This document shows, one piece after another, positions 1-9,400 of a stretch of DNA of 64,000 nt. Position 1 is the stretch's first letter, and the number at the start of each line of letters is the position of its first letter. A program made the position numbers and the translations under genes. The stretch is from CAZCVI01 sp964502145 (GTDB lineage Bacteria > Acidobacteriota > Aminicenantia > UBA2199): contig CAZCVI010000023.1 in the NCBI GenBank assembly GCA_964502145.1, forward strand, positions 1-64,000, given 5' to 3'. Below the pieces are notes generated by a model that saw nothing but the letters and a program-made list of their open reading frames with translations, made no database searches and had not been told where the DNA came from.

Positions 1-4
1 ACAA

Positions 5-126
5 AAAATCACTCATCATTGTCCCTTGTCGGACAAAATTGTCCGCCATCGGTCACCACTGACTGAAAATCATTCATCATTGTCCCTTGTCGGACAAAAT
101 TGTCCGCCATCGGTCATCCACGACTG
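5..126. repeat. Tandem 61-bp repeat, two copies
   Basis: Two almost identical 61-bp units lie head to tail. Each contains the stretch TCATCATTGTCCCTTGTCGG followed by a short inverted motif (TCGGACAAAATTGTCCG). The following 170 bp carry further decayed pieces of the same motif (GGTCATC, TTGACCC). No gene is visible in bases 1-367. The function is unknown. Confidence 0.8.
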
Positions 127-174
127 AAAATCGGTCAAAATGATACGAATTTGCACTGAATTCTATCTAAATCA

Positions 175-207
175 GTCAACGATGTCCCTCCGAGGGTCAT
201 CGTTGAC
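175..207. repeat. Hairpin (15-bp arms, one mismatch)
   Basis: Arms at 175-189 and 193-207 pair with a single mismatch around a three-base loop (GTCAACGATG ... CATCGTTGAC). No T tract follows, so a classical terminator is unlikely. It belongs to the same motif family as the preceding tandem repeat. Confidence 0.6.
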
Positions 208-367
208 CCTTTGAGGAAAAATTTACATGAAAATCGGTCATCGTTTACCCTATTTGCACTTTTTTGACTCTAATTCAGTCATCACTGACCCTAATTCACT
301 TGCGAATCAGGCTGGAGGGCAAAATTTCCGGAAAATCGGGGAATTTATTTACAAATGAGCACAATAC

Positions 368-808
368 TCAATGGTTTTGGTGTAAGGTTTTCCGTAACTG
401 CCGAGATTTGGCTTTTCGCTCACGATCATATTCCCTTTTTTGCTTGAGTTCATGGCGAAGATCGAATAATAGCTTTCCTGGTGTAAAACCCCGTATCTCC
501 CGAAATAAACGGATAAAATGGCGCTCACTGGCAAATCCTAACATCCGGGATAATTCCCTGACAGTTATATATGGATTTTTTATCATCTCTCGCTCTGCCA
601 AAACGAGTTTAATCTTCAATAAAAATTCCGCCGGGGTCATATCCACCAATGCCTCTTTCTCGAAATGAGTATACACGGAACTTACACTCATACGCATGTA
701 TTCTGCAAGACTGGCCACGGACAGCTCTGCTATCTCGCGACGAGTCATGCCAACGACATGACAACATATTAGCAATGCAAAATCTATTTTATTACGTACC
801 TTATCCAT
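368..808 (-). CDS. Small AraC-type DNA-binding protein
   Basis: This 146-residue protein is essentially only an AraC/XylS DNA-binding domain. The first helix-turn-helix spans about residues 29-75 (SVASLAEYMRMSVSSVYTHF) and the second about 77-115 (TVRELSRMLGFASERHFIRL), ending in the typical GFTPGKL segment. The C-terminus (~120-146) is very basic. No ligand-binding domain is present, so it may respond to partner proteins or simply to its own dose. The frame is open to a TTG at 868, but I chose the ATG at 808 because a strong promoter ends a few bases before it, which implies a leaderless or nearly leaderless message. The target genes cannot be read from the sequence. Confidence 0.75.
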   Translation of the reverse strand: MDKVRNKIDFALLICCHVVGMTRREIAELSVASLAEYMRMSVSSVYTHFEKEALVDMTPAEFLLKIKLVLAEREMIKNPYITVRELSRMLGFASERHFIRLFREIRGFTPGKLLFDLRHELKQKREYDRERKAKSRQLRKTLHQNH

Positions 809-815
809 GGGAAAA

Positions 816-844
816 ATATTACTATAAATTAAAAGAAGTGTCAA
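816..844 (-). promoter_or_regulatory. Sigma-70 promoter for the AraC-type gene
   Basis: On the minus strand, TTGACA (839-844) is separated by exactly 17 bp from TAATAT (816-821). The ATG at 808 follows the -10 box after only seven bases, so transcription would start at or next to the start codon. Confidence 0.65.
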
Positions 845-1078
845 TACCTGATTCACTATAAAATCCAAAAACTTATAAATGAATGCGGATAATAGATAGA
901 ATTTCTTTATTTTGTGGTAAAATTAAACGATATTTTGTGAGTACTTTTTTTGCCGATGGTCAAAATCTTCCAAAATTTATTTTTTTTGAAAATCCCGAAA
1001 CCCGCACTGTTAAACAAATCTTTAAAATGGGTCCAAAAATCACCGCCGAGAGTTTTCCCACTTGTCGTTGTGACCGTT

Positions 1079-1128
1079 TTGTAAAAATTTTGGAATGGTA
1101 TATAATACAGCTTCACGTTAACGTTAAC
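1079..1128 (+). promoter_or_regulatory. Promoter and palindromic operator candidate before the 1208 gene
   Basis: TTGTAA (1079-1084), a 16-bp spacer and a consensus TATAAT (1101-1106) are followed by the perfect palindrome GTTAACGTTAAC (1117-1128) at the expected transcription start. That position is typical of a repressor operator. The regulator is unknown. Confidence 0.5.
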
Positions 1129-1207
1129 GAAACAGTAGAAAAAAAACAGATTTAGCTAAGTCGTAAAAAAAAATGAAAAAAATGAAAACAAATGGAGGTT
1201 TTCAATA

Positions 1208-1714
1208 ATGAACAAAACAGAAATTAATTACGAAATGACAGCCGAGCAGTATGATCGGATAGTACAGTGTGTTAAAGGCATGGATGCAGAATTGGGATTT
1301 ACTATCAATCTGACCATGGAGCAGAACCAGAGATTGAGTAAGCTGGGTGACAAATCGGTGGCATTTGTCGACAAGACGATGACCTATTCAACGGATCGCC
1401 CAGACTTGATCCCCCCGTGCAGCGATATGATTGATTTTAAAAGAGATTATGAGCTGGCGAATAAATTACGCCAACTCATAGAAATCACCCGGCCTGTACT
1501 CCAAAAGATGAAAGACAGTTATTTTTTGGTAGGTGCCAATACCTTAATGGCAGCGCGAAAGTTTTACGGTTATATCAAAGCGGCTGCTGTCGCTGGCGCT
1601 CCGGGTGCCACTGCCATTCGCAATGACCTGAGAAAACGCTACGCGAAAATCAAGTCTACCGAAACGGACACGGAGCCATCACGCATGGCTCCAACCGCCA
1701 CGACCCAGGAATAA
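1208..1714 (+). CDS. Uncharacterised 168-residue protein
   Basis: The family is not recognised. It is a soluble, mostly helical-looking protein without signal peptide or membrane segment. An acidic N-terminal half is followed by an Ala-rich stretch (about residues 125-140, AAAVAGAPGA) and a Lys/Thr-rich tail. A good ribosome binding site (GGAGG, 1193-1197 region) precedes the ATG, and a clear promoter lies upstream, so it is very probably expressed as a single-gene unit. It does not look like a mobile-element gene. No function can be assigned. Confidence 0.7.
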   Translation: MNKTEINYEMTAEQYDRIVQCVKGMDAELGFTINLTMEQNQRLSKLGDKSVAFVDKTMTYSTDRPDLIPPCSDMIDFKRDYELANKLRQLIEITRPVLQKMKDSYFLVGANTLMAARKFYGYIKAAAVAGAPGATAIRNDLRKRYAKIKSTETDTEPSRMAPTATTQE

Positions 1715-1841
1715 TCACAAAACGGAGCACTTCATAATCTATGATATGAACGATTCGTAAACTCACAGGTCAGTTTGTCCGGGGCGAATTAGTTGGGCCC
1801 AATTTTTAGCCCTGGGCAGACTGACGTTTTTTTCCCGATAT

Positions 1842-1870
1842 ATTCGTGTTAATTCGCGAAATTCGTGGGG
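1842..1870. repeat. Half copy of the ATTCGTGGG palindromic repeat
   Basis: The segment ending AATTCGCGAAATTCGTGGGG matches one arm of the palindromic elements at 12168-12245 and 35761-35847. The opposite arm is missing. It lies between the convergent 1208 gene and galT. Confidence 0.5.
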
Positions 1871-1916
1871 AAGTTTTTTTCTTTGTCTCATCTATTACCT
1901 ATTATTTCCATTTGAT

Positions 1917-2912
1917 TTATTGCTTTTTGAGTATTTCCACAGCTTCTTCGGGTGGGATAGCGTTAATATAGGATTGCGTGGCCAATTCAAAACCACCAGT
2001 CCCAGAAATCACGGGCACCAACTCAATATGCCAATGAAAATAAGAGGTCGCATCACGATCAAACGGATTATTATGCAACAGCAAGTTATAAGCAGGGCGA
2101 TTTAATACGCGATTGAGCCGCGTCAACCCGTCCTGTAAAATTTCAGCCAACAAATGAAGCCGTAACTCATCGGTAGCCTCATATGCCGCACAATGCCGCC
2201 TGGGATAAATCATCAATTGAAAAGGAAACGTGGCTGCAAAAGGCGCAAAAACAACATAGTCACTGTTCTCACACAAAACCCGCCGCCCATAATCAAGTTC
2301 CTGATTCAAGATATCACAATAAATACAGCGTTCCTTGACATAAAAATGATCTTGCGCCCGATTAAGCCTGTCATTTATCGCTTCAGGCACAACCGGCAAC
2401 GCCACAATCTGCGAATGCGGATGCGGAATCGTAGCGCCAGCCTTGTCCCCACAATTCTTAAAGACCTGGATATACTTGAACCGGAAATCCTGTTTCAAAT
2501 CAGCAAGACGATACTTAAACGTGCGCAAAATATCGGTTACAGCCGCCACAGGTAACTCATCCAAACCGATTTGATGAAAAGGAGTTTCAATCACCACTTC
2601 ATGGGCGCCTATGCCGTTCATCTTATCATAGAATCCTTCCCCCCGGCGATTTAATTGCCCCTCCACACGCAAGGCGGGATATTTGTTCGGAATCACTCGC
2701 AATTGCCAACCCGGCAAGTTGGCCAGGCTCCCATTTCCCCGCAACGCGTATATTTCCGGCGGCGTCATTTTTTCATTACCCGCACAAAACGGACAATCCC
2801 CAGGCAACAACCCATCGCTGCCCACAGATTTAAAATACTGCGGACGCACCTGCCGTTCTGGCGACACAATCACCCATACTCCAGTCACTACATCTCGTCT
2901 CAACTCAGGCAT
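1917..2912 (-). CDS. galT: Galactose-1-phosphate uridylyltransferase
   Basis: GalT exchanges UMP between UDP-glucose and galactose-1-phosphate in the Leloir pathway (cytosolic). The 331-residue length fits the family. Visible signatures are an N-terminal zinc-site CPFC (about residues 40-43) and the nucleophile motif HPHSQ at about 164-168, where the second His carries the UMP; a second HIT-like half follows. An AAGGAG site sits seven bases before the ATG. No galK or galE is adjacent, so it may also act on other sugar-1-phosphates, as some GalT-like transferases do. Its downstream neighbour is the convergent 1208 gene. Confidence 0.9.
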   Translation of the reverse strand: MPELRRDVVTGVWVIVSPERQVRPQYFKSVGSDGLLPGDCPFCAGNEKMTPPEIYALRGNGSLANLPGWQLRVIPNKYPALRVEGQLNRRGEGFYDKMNGIGAHEVVIETPFHQIGLDELPVAAVTDILRTFKYRLADLKQDFRFKYIQVFKNCGDKAGATIPHPHSQIVALPVVPEAINDRLNRAQDHFYVKERCIYCDILNQELDYGRRVLCENSDYVVFAPFAATFPFQLMIYPRRHCAAYEATDELRLHLLAEILQDGLTRLNRVLNRPAYNLLLHNNPFDRDATSYFHWHIELVPVISGTGGFELATQSYINAIPPEEAVEILKKQ

Positions 2913-2933
2913 TCAATTACTCCTTCAATATGC

Positions 2934-2981
2934 CTCCGGCGGCCAAAAACCTTTTCGCGAAAAGGTTTCTGGACTTCCAAA
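2934..2981. repeat. REP-like palindrome
   Basis: The perfect 22-bp palindrome AAACCTTTTCGCGAAAAGGTTT (2947-2968) is flanked by GGCGGCC and TGGACTTCC, the layout of repetitive extragenic palindromes. It sits just upstream of galT, between two genes that both read leftward. Confidence 0.55.
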
Positions 2982-3052
2982 AGCATTTACTATTTTCCGA
3001 ACTCAACCCGCCGTTTCAAATATAAACAAATTAACAAAGGTGACATAATAAA

Positions 3053-3068
3053 TGGGGACGCAGTCCCC
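3053..3068 (-). terminator. Possible terminator after yraN
   Basis: Directly after the yraN stop codon on the minus strand, GGGGAC-TGC-GTCCCC forms a short GC-rich hairpin followed by ATTTATTAT. The stem is short and the U tract is interrupted, so this is a weak candidate. Confidence 0.4.
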
Positions 3069-3070
3069 CC

Positions 3071-3436
3071 CTAGGACTCTTCAAAGGCGTGTTGGATGTG
3101 ATTGATGACGATATCATTGGCCTTGTAAAGAATAGAAATAATGTCAAACCGGACATAACAATTGATATACAGATCATCGGCAGTAAAAATTTTGGCAGCC
3201 CGGATATACCTGTTTCGTTTATGACGATCAACAAATTCCTCAGGCATGCCATAATCATCCGTGCCCCGGGTTTTAACTTCCACAAAAACAACCATATCCC
3301 CTTTTAAGGCAATCAAATCCACCTCGGCACCAGAAACCTGATAGTTCTGCTTCAAAATATCATAGCCATGTTGTTCCAGAAACCGGGCCGCGACCCGTTC
3401 ACCACCCGCTCCGGCCCCGGTTTTCTGTATCTTCAT
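3071..3436 (-). CDS. yraN: YraN/UPF0102 family nuclease-like protein
   Basis: This 121-residue protein has the YraN fold signatures: an N-terminal GxxGExxAARFLEQHGY segment, then GAEVDLIA and VVFVEVKTR. The last two supply the Asp and Glu-x-Lys of a PD-(D/E)xK-type nuclease core. The family is widespread and linked to recombination or DNA repair, but its exact role is not settled. No strong Shine-Dalgarno is visible. It follows the saccharopine dehydrogenase gene after 20 bases and is probably co-transcribed with it, without an obvious functional link. Confidence 0.85.
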   Translation of the reverse strand: MKIQKTGAGAGGERVAARFLEQHGYDILKQNYQVSGAEVDLIALKGDMVVFVEVKTRGTDDYGMPEEFVDRHKRNRYIRAAKIFTADDLYINCYVRFDIISILYKANDIVINHIQHAFEES

Positions 3437-3456
3437 CAGTCTTATACTACAATCGG

Positions 3457-4800
3457 TCAGGATTGCAGCCGCACACGTACTTCTGCCATTTTAATATTCA
3501 ATTGCGCCAGTTCTTTTAACACCGGTTCATAAATCACCTTGGTTGTGGGAATCTGCACGCCAGTTAAAGGAATTTTACCCGCTGCCATTGCAGAAACCCC
3601 GATAGCCAGCGGTAAACTGACAGTCCGCGCCATAGAAGAATCCCCGTAAGGAATCCCGTAATCCACCAACGTCGAAGTGATCATATCAGTCGTTTTATCC
3701 TTGTTTTCAACGATGAATTTATGGCGCAACAACAACATGTCTACCTCACCTTTTTGATAGCACATCTTTTCCTGCATACGCTGACTCAAAATATCCAGGT
3801 GATTGTCGAAATCAGGCAACGGTTCATCACTGAACAAACCGAGCCAACGCAACCGCAACATCACCGGCGAACCTTTCACCTGTCCGATTTTGGCCGCAGT
3901 TTTCGCTTCAATATCATCGCCTTTTGTCGCACCTACCAGTTCCGCCATCATTTGACTGTAGGTGCTTCCTTTTAAATGGGCCACTGGCGTATCATCCACT
4001 AAACCCAGGTCCACAATCTTCTTCAACGTGTCACACCAACCCGGATAACGATAGGTGCCACGCATGATTGTTGCCGCATCCTTTAAGCCGTAAAAATCTT
4101 TATAAGGCAAGGAGTTGCGATTGGCATACACTTCAAATGTTCCCAAAGGGGGCACTTCTTCAATACGATAGCGCACGAAGAGGTCCTGGCCGGGAATGTC
4201 CACGATCTGTCCATTCTCCAAGAACTTGGCGGAATTTCTCGAAGCCAACACAACACCCTTGGGACTCCAAGAAAATTTGTAGCCAAAGGGATTATCGTTG
4301 TCCTGCGGCGCAGGCAAACCACCGCAAATAGAATAAAAATGCCGTACCTTGCCCCCTTCTGCAGCCACCTCGTCAATAATTTTCATCGCCGACATATGAT
4401 CCATGCCTGGGTCCACACCCATCTCATTTAAGAACAACAATCCCTTTTGCCGGGCACCCTCATCCAGGTGACGCATCTCCTCGCTGACATACGAGGTAGT
4501 CGCCATATGTCGCCCCACGTGCAAACATAATTTCGCCACCTGCACATGCAATACCCAGGGCAACAAGCTGACAATAATGTCATTGGCCTCAATCAGACGG
4601 GTAAGAAACTCGGTGTCCATCACATCCAGGTACTGCGAGGTTCCGTATGCAAACCCGTTCACCAGTTCCGCGGCAATTTCCGGTTGATTGGAAGCCACAT
4701 GCACTTGCAAATGTTTTTGCGCCAATAAGTAGCGCACGCCGGGACGACTGACCAGCCCAGAACCCAGTACCAGTATTTTTGTTTTTGCTTTGGTATTCAT
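3457..4800 (-). CDS. Saccharopine dehydrogenase (glutamate-forming), LYS9-like
   Basis: This 447-residue protein matches the C-terminal half of animal alpha-aminoadipic semialdehyde synthase. It has an N-terminal Rossmann fold (ILVLGSGLVSRPGVRYL, about residues 9-25) and the conserved LNEMGVDPGMDHM region (about 125-137). It would oxidise saccharopine to glutamate and aminoadipate semialdehyde in the cytosol. Its ATG directly abuts the stop codon of the upstream lysine-ketoglutarate reductase gene (TAA then ATG, no spacer), so the two are translationally coupled. The pairing indicates lysine degradation through saccharopine, though the enzymes could run toward synthesis in principle. Confidence 0.85.
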   Translation of the reverse strand: MNTKAKTKILVLGSGLVSRPGVRYLLAQKHLQVHVASNQPEIAAELVNGFAYGTSQYLDVMDTEFLTRLIEANDIIVSLLPWVLHVQVAKLCLHVGRHMATTSYVSEEMRHLDEGARQKGLLFLNEMGVDPGMDHMSAMKIIDEVAAEGGKVRHFYSICGGLPAPQDNDNPFGYKFSWSPKGVVLASRNSAKFLENGQIVDIPGQDLFVRYRIEEVPPLGTFEVYANRNSLPYKDFYGLKDAATIMRGTYRYPGWCDTLKKIVDLGLVDDTPVAHLKGSTYSQMMAELVGATKGDDIEAKTAAKIGQVKGSPVMLRLRWLGLFSDEPLPDFDNHLDILSQRMQEKMCYQKGEVDMLLLRHKFIVENKDKTTDMITSTLVDYGIPYGDSSMARTVSLPLAIGVSAMAAGKIPLTGVQIPTTKVIYEPVLKELAQLNIKMAEVRVRLQS

Positions 4801-6117
4801 TTAATGTATAAACTCCTTCATATAGTCATACTCGGGCGTCAAAACACCCTTGTGCAGAATTAATGCCTCATGGATCGGGGCGGGCAAGTTCAGTTGCGGC
4901 AACTCCTTTTGAAAATCCACGGCCATCAGACCATCCATGTAGTTCACCAGTATATGTGAAAACGCATTGGACGATTCAGCGGGAAATTCACAGGGCAGAT
5001 TGTCCACAGCCATCACTGTCACACCAGTACGCTCTGTCCCGTCCACAAAACTATCCGTATCTCCAAAATAGGTAAAAGTCGCACTATCAGGATACGTGCA
5101 TTTATGGGTAATCTCAACAGAACCCGCAATATCACAACTTATATCGCCAATCACATTCAACGTGGGATTCGAACGTAAGATACATTCATTCTGCAAATAT
5201 TTCTTGGTTACCATTCTTGGATAATCCGGCGTCCAGTAAATACAATTGATCAGGATGTTGATATAAGGCAGGAAATTCTCGAAGCGAGACTCGTATTTTT
5301 CCGGGTAGTAGTAGTAATCTTGCAGGTCAAAAGGTAACCCATTGGGTTCTTTCAGTCGGACCATATCTTCTTCCCGGAACACTATTTTATAGAGATTGAG
5401 GGTATCGCCGGAGAAATTTTCATACATTTCATCCAGAACATGGGCGGACATCACCTTGTGTGGTAACAGGTCAAATATTTCTTGCGCACCCCGGCTCACA
5501 TTCCCATAACCAGTGAACGCAACCACCAGTGGTGCCAACCCATCGGGGAACCCGGTTTCATCAATTTCAGCGCCGATCGCCGCGATTTCTTTTTTGGCTT
5601 CTTCCAGGGAGGCGTATTGGTAGGCTTGTTTGATTTTTTCAAACGGAGAAGCGTAGCCCCGCAGTTTCATTTTTTGGCCGTAAGCGTGCAAGGTTTCGAT
5701 CATGCCAGCCAGACCCGCGTAATGACCGAAGAAAATCAGCCGTTGGTTCTTTTCATTGACGACCCGTTCATAATCTACCAAGTTGCATTGCAAATCCATC
5801 ATGCGTTTCAGCATGGGCATATTATGGGCTTGACCTTTGATCGTATGTGAAAAGAACAAATAGGTTTTATCTTTTTCAAACAGATGGATGGGAATCTCTT
5901 TGACTGCCACGATTACACTGGCGCTGCTCAAATCTTCCGAGATTTCCGCCCCGGCAGCCGTATATTCTGCTTCCGAGAATATACGCAATGTCGATGGCTG
6001 GACTATCGTCTTAATGCCATACTTTTCTTTCAGCCATTTTACATCCGCAGGAACCAGGGGGACGCGGCGCTCCCATTGGTTTTTATCTTCCCGTCTAATA
6101 CCGATTATTTTTTCCAT
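4801..6117 (-). CDS. Lysine-ketoglutarate reductase-like saccharopine dehydrogenase
   Basis: This 438-residue protein corresponds to the N-terminal (LKR) half of alpha-aminoadipic semialdehyde synthase, which joins lysine and 2-oxoglutarate into saccharopine. It begins with the alanine-dehydrogenase/PNT-like N-terminal domain (IGIRREDKNQWERRVPL). A nucleotide-binding domain follows (VAFTGYGNVSRGAQEIF, about residues 200-215), then the conserved GDISCDIAGSVE stretch (about 325-335). GGAT precedes the ATG by seven bases. In animals both halves form one polypeptide; here they are separate adjacent genes. It is the first gene of the LKR / saccharopine dehydrogenase / yraN cluster. Confidence 0.85.
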   Translation of the reverse strand: MEKIIGIRREDKNQWERRVPLVPADVKWLKEKYGIKTIVQPSTLRIFSEAEYTAAGAEISEDLSSASVIVAVKEIPIHLFEKDKTYLFFSHTIKGQAHNMPMLKRMMDLQCNLVDYERVVNEKNQRLIFFGHYAGLAGMIETLHAYGQKMKLRGYASPFEKIKQAYQYASLEEAKKEIAAIGAEIDETGFPDGLAPLVVAFTGYGNVSRGAQEIFDLLPHKVMSAHVLDEMYENFSGDTLNLYKIVFREEDMVRLKEPNGLPFDLQDYYYYPEKYESRFENFLPYINILINCIYWTPDYPRMVTKKYLQNECILRSNPTLNVIGDISCDIAGSVEITHKCTYPDSATFTYFGDTDSFVDGTERTGVTVMAVDNLPCEFPAESSNAFSHILVNYMDGLMAVDFQKELPQLNLPAPIHEALILHKGVLTPEYDYMKEFIH

Positions 6118-6448
6118 ATTTATATCCTTTTTGTTTTATTTTTTTGATTTGGGGAGTAGTTTGCCAGATAGGCAGCTAATAATGAAAGGCGTTATAATAG
6201 TTATTATAAAAACAAGTGTATTTAATCATATCTTATTTCCACACGTAAAAATGAAAGTACTTAAGATAGAATTTACCAAACTCCTCAGTATTAGTCAATA
6301 GGTCTTGTCATTATAGCGCAAGATTGTTTGAAAAATTCAGCTTTTTATCCCTGAAAAATGGGTCATTATAAATAGTTGCTGTTTTTTTTTAATATTTGTG
6401 GTAATATTAATATTTACCTGAAAAAAGTAACCCAGCGAACATGAACAT
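6118..6448. other. Gene-free divergent intergenic region
   Basis: These 331 bases separate the leftward lysine operon from the rightward hybrid kinase. They are AT-rich and include a short palindrome around 6192-6209 (TTATAATAGTTATTATAA). Promoters for both directions must lie here, but I see no convincing -35/-10 pair and no structured RNA. Confidence 0.5.
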
Positions 6449-9400
6449 ATGTCAACCCTATCCCCGGCGTCACGGCGTGAACCCCCAATGATCGCAGGTG
6501 ACGGTTTTTCTGATGCGCCAAGCATCTGCCCCGTAAGCGGCCTCCCTATCATCCAAAAAAGCCAATGGCTTGACCTGCCAGTTTCCCCAACACTCACCAT
6601 CACCTTTCGTGCCATCGGGTCGCGCATCCTACATCTCATTCCCAACGGGCATGCCGCCTCCATTGATGTGGAAAAAATCTCCCAATACCGGGACATGGTC
6701 TTGCACGAGTGGTCCGAGCATGAACTCCCCATCGTGGAAATCAGTGATTACAGTGCCATGGTCGGTTCTCCTGATCGCATGGCCAGGGCGACAATCAAAA
6801 AATATTTCCTGGGAAAAAAAACCGAGTGCCTGGGCATTATCGTATTTAATGCCCACTGGAAAATTCGCAGTCTGATCAAGATGGGTACCACCCTGAAAAT
6901 TTTGCCCTATTCACTGGCTTACTGCCCAAACTACAAACAAGCAATCCAAGCCGCACTCCTGCTACTGCACACCGCTGGCAACCCCTACAATGACCTGTGC
7001 TTGGAAAAATTCACCACCCAGCCCAACTGGAAATACAAAACCCAAGGCTTCTCCCTGGAATATAGTATTTTCAAAAACACGGTGCTCTATTCCAAATACG
7101 AGGGACTGCTGCAAAAAGAACACGTGCCAGAAATAATGCGCTTGATGAAAGAAATCCACCACAGCGGCGCACTTTCCCAGTCCTATTACCAAGTGGCCGA
7201 TTATACCATGGCAGTTGATGGAACCTGGGACGGACGCTGGGCGTTTCTTAGAGCCACTAAAAATTTTTTAAAAGACCACCCCTCACCCCGGGTATTTTTC
7301 GCGATCAAGGGAGACGCCATTGTGAACGCCGCTGTAAAATTAGCGGAAAAAAAGCTGGGGTTATCACTCTTCATGGTGAAGGACCTGCAAACCGCCTTAA
7401 CTGCTATCCGGGAAATGGAGAATAGAGGTATAGCCGAACTCCCCACCATTTTGAAAGAAATTGAACAATACCCCACAAACCCCCATCAACCTTATGCAGA
7501 CGAATTAGTCGACTATATCGGCGCTATCACCTGGGAAACCTCCGGGAAAGCGATCAAAGCGTTCCCGGAAACCCATCCGTTTAAATCCGTTTTTGATGCG
7601 ATTGGCTTGATGAAACAGGATTACGACATATTACTAGTGGAACGTTCCAAGTTGTTGTTGCAATTAAAAGAGATCGAAGATCGCTACCGCAATCTTTTCC
7701 AGCATTCTGGCGATGGTATTATGTTACTGGGCGAGGGGGGGCTGATTGATTGCAATGATCTTTTGGTGGAGATGTTTAAGATTCCCAACCATAACGCTTA
7801 TCGGGGGTTGTACCCCTGGCATCTCTCCCCGCCCACCCAGCCCGATGGCAGTGATTCTCAGGAGAAAGGGAAACGCATGCTGGCTCTCACCCGGGAGTTG
7901 GGTATCAATCGTTTCGAGTGGATGCATCGCCGTATGGATGGCGAGGACTTTCCCGCTGAAGTGATTATCAGCGAAGTCGAAATGGGTGGTAGAATTATTT
8001 TTCAGGGCGTGGTGCGGGATATCACGGAGCGGAAAAAAGCAGAATATGAAATTGAAAAATCCCGCCAGGAAGCGCTCTTTGCCAATAATGCTAAAAGCCG
8101 GTTCCTGGCCAATATGTCCCATGAAATTCGCACGCCACTAAACGGTATCCTGGGCATGACAGAACTGCTTTTAATGGACCGCTTGACCGAGGAACAACGC
8201 GATCGCCTGACAGATATCAAATACTCCGGCCAATCGCTGATGGATGTGATCATGGAAATCCTGGACTTTTCCAAGATTGAGGCGGGAAGTTTGGAATTAG
8301 ATACCACCGATTTTAAACTCAGCGAGTTGTGCCGCCGTGTGCTACGCATGTTGTCTATCAAGGCAAATGATAAACGGCTGGAAATGTTAAACGACATCGA
8401 CCCCGATATCCCCGATCAACTCACCGGTGATCCGGGCCGCCTGCGCCAAGTACTCATCAATCTGATGGGGAACGCGGTTAAATTCACCCAGACAGGTGAA
8501 ATTGTCCTGACGATCCAGAAAAAAAAGGAGACTATAGAACAAGTAACACTGGAATTTTCCGTGACTGACACAGGCATGGGGATTGCCGCAGATAAGATAT
8601 CCGAACTTTTCGAAGAGTTCAGCCAAGTGGATAATTCGATCTCCCGAAAATATGGCGGCACCGGTTTGGGACTGACTATTGCCCAGAACTTTGTCCAGTG
8701 CATGGGCGGTTCTATTCAAATCGAAAGTACCCTTGGGGAAGGCAGTCGTTTTTTCTTTGAAATTACCCTGAAAAAAACCGTGCCGTTCGACCCGGCCACA
8801 CCTCGTGTGGATATTCCCGTTTTCAGTCAGAAAAATCTGCACGCCCTGGTGGTAGTGGAGAACAAAACCCATATGCGCATATTAAAGCGAATCTTGGAAT
8901 ACTGGAATATTTCCGTGGCTACCGTGGCCGATTGTGATCAGGCGTTGCAGTACCTGCTTGATTCCCTTGCTGTCGTACAACCGGACCTCATCATCATCGA
9001 TTATAAAATGCCCCGGTCCAAGATTTTTGCTGCCGTGGAAAATATCACTTCACTTTTTTCTAACCTGCCATTTAGACCCAGGTTGTTGCTGTTTTCCTTT
9101 GAGAATTTCAAAGGCAGTCGTAGGGAATTGCTGGATGTTGGTATTGACCGGGTAATGGTCAAGCCAATCACCCGTGAAGATTTGAAGCGGGTACTGGAGC
9201 AATTATGGGAAAACCCCAATATCTCAATAATATCCACACCTTCTACTTATCCCCCGCCCGTTCCCAATGGTGGCACCCACCCTTTAAAGATTCTTCTGGC
9301 CGAAGATAACCCCATCAACCGGAAATTTGTGGAGCGAATTCTAACCATGAAAAAATGGCAGGTACTCATCGCTTGTAATGGCCTGGAGGCAGTACAATTA

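Noticed and set aside
5..126. Tandem repeat considered as a CRISPR array
   Set aside because: There are only two units of 61 bp, directly adjacent without unique spacers, and no cas genes in the window.
5160..5180. GGATTCGAACG word resembling a tRNA T-arm
   Set aside because: It lies inside the lysine-ketoglutarate reductase coding sequence, and no acceptor or anticodon stem can be formed around it.
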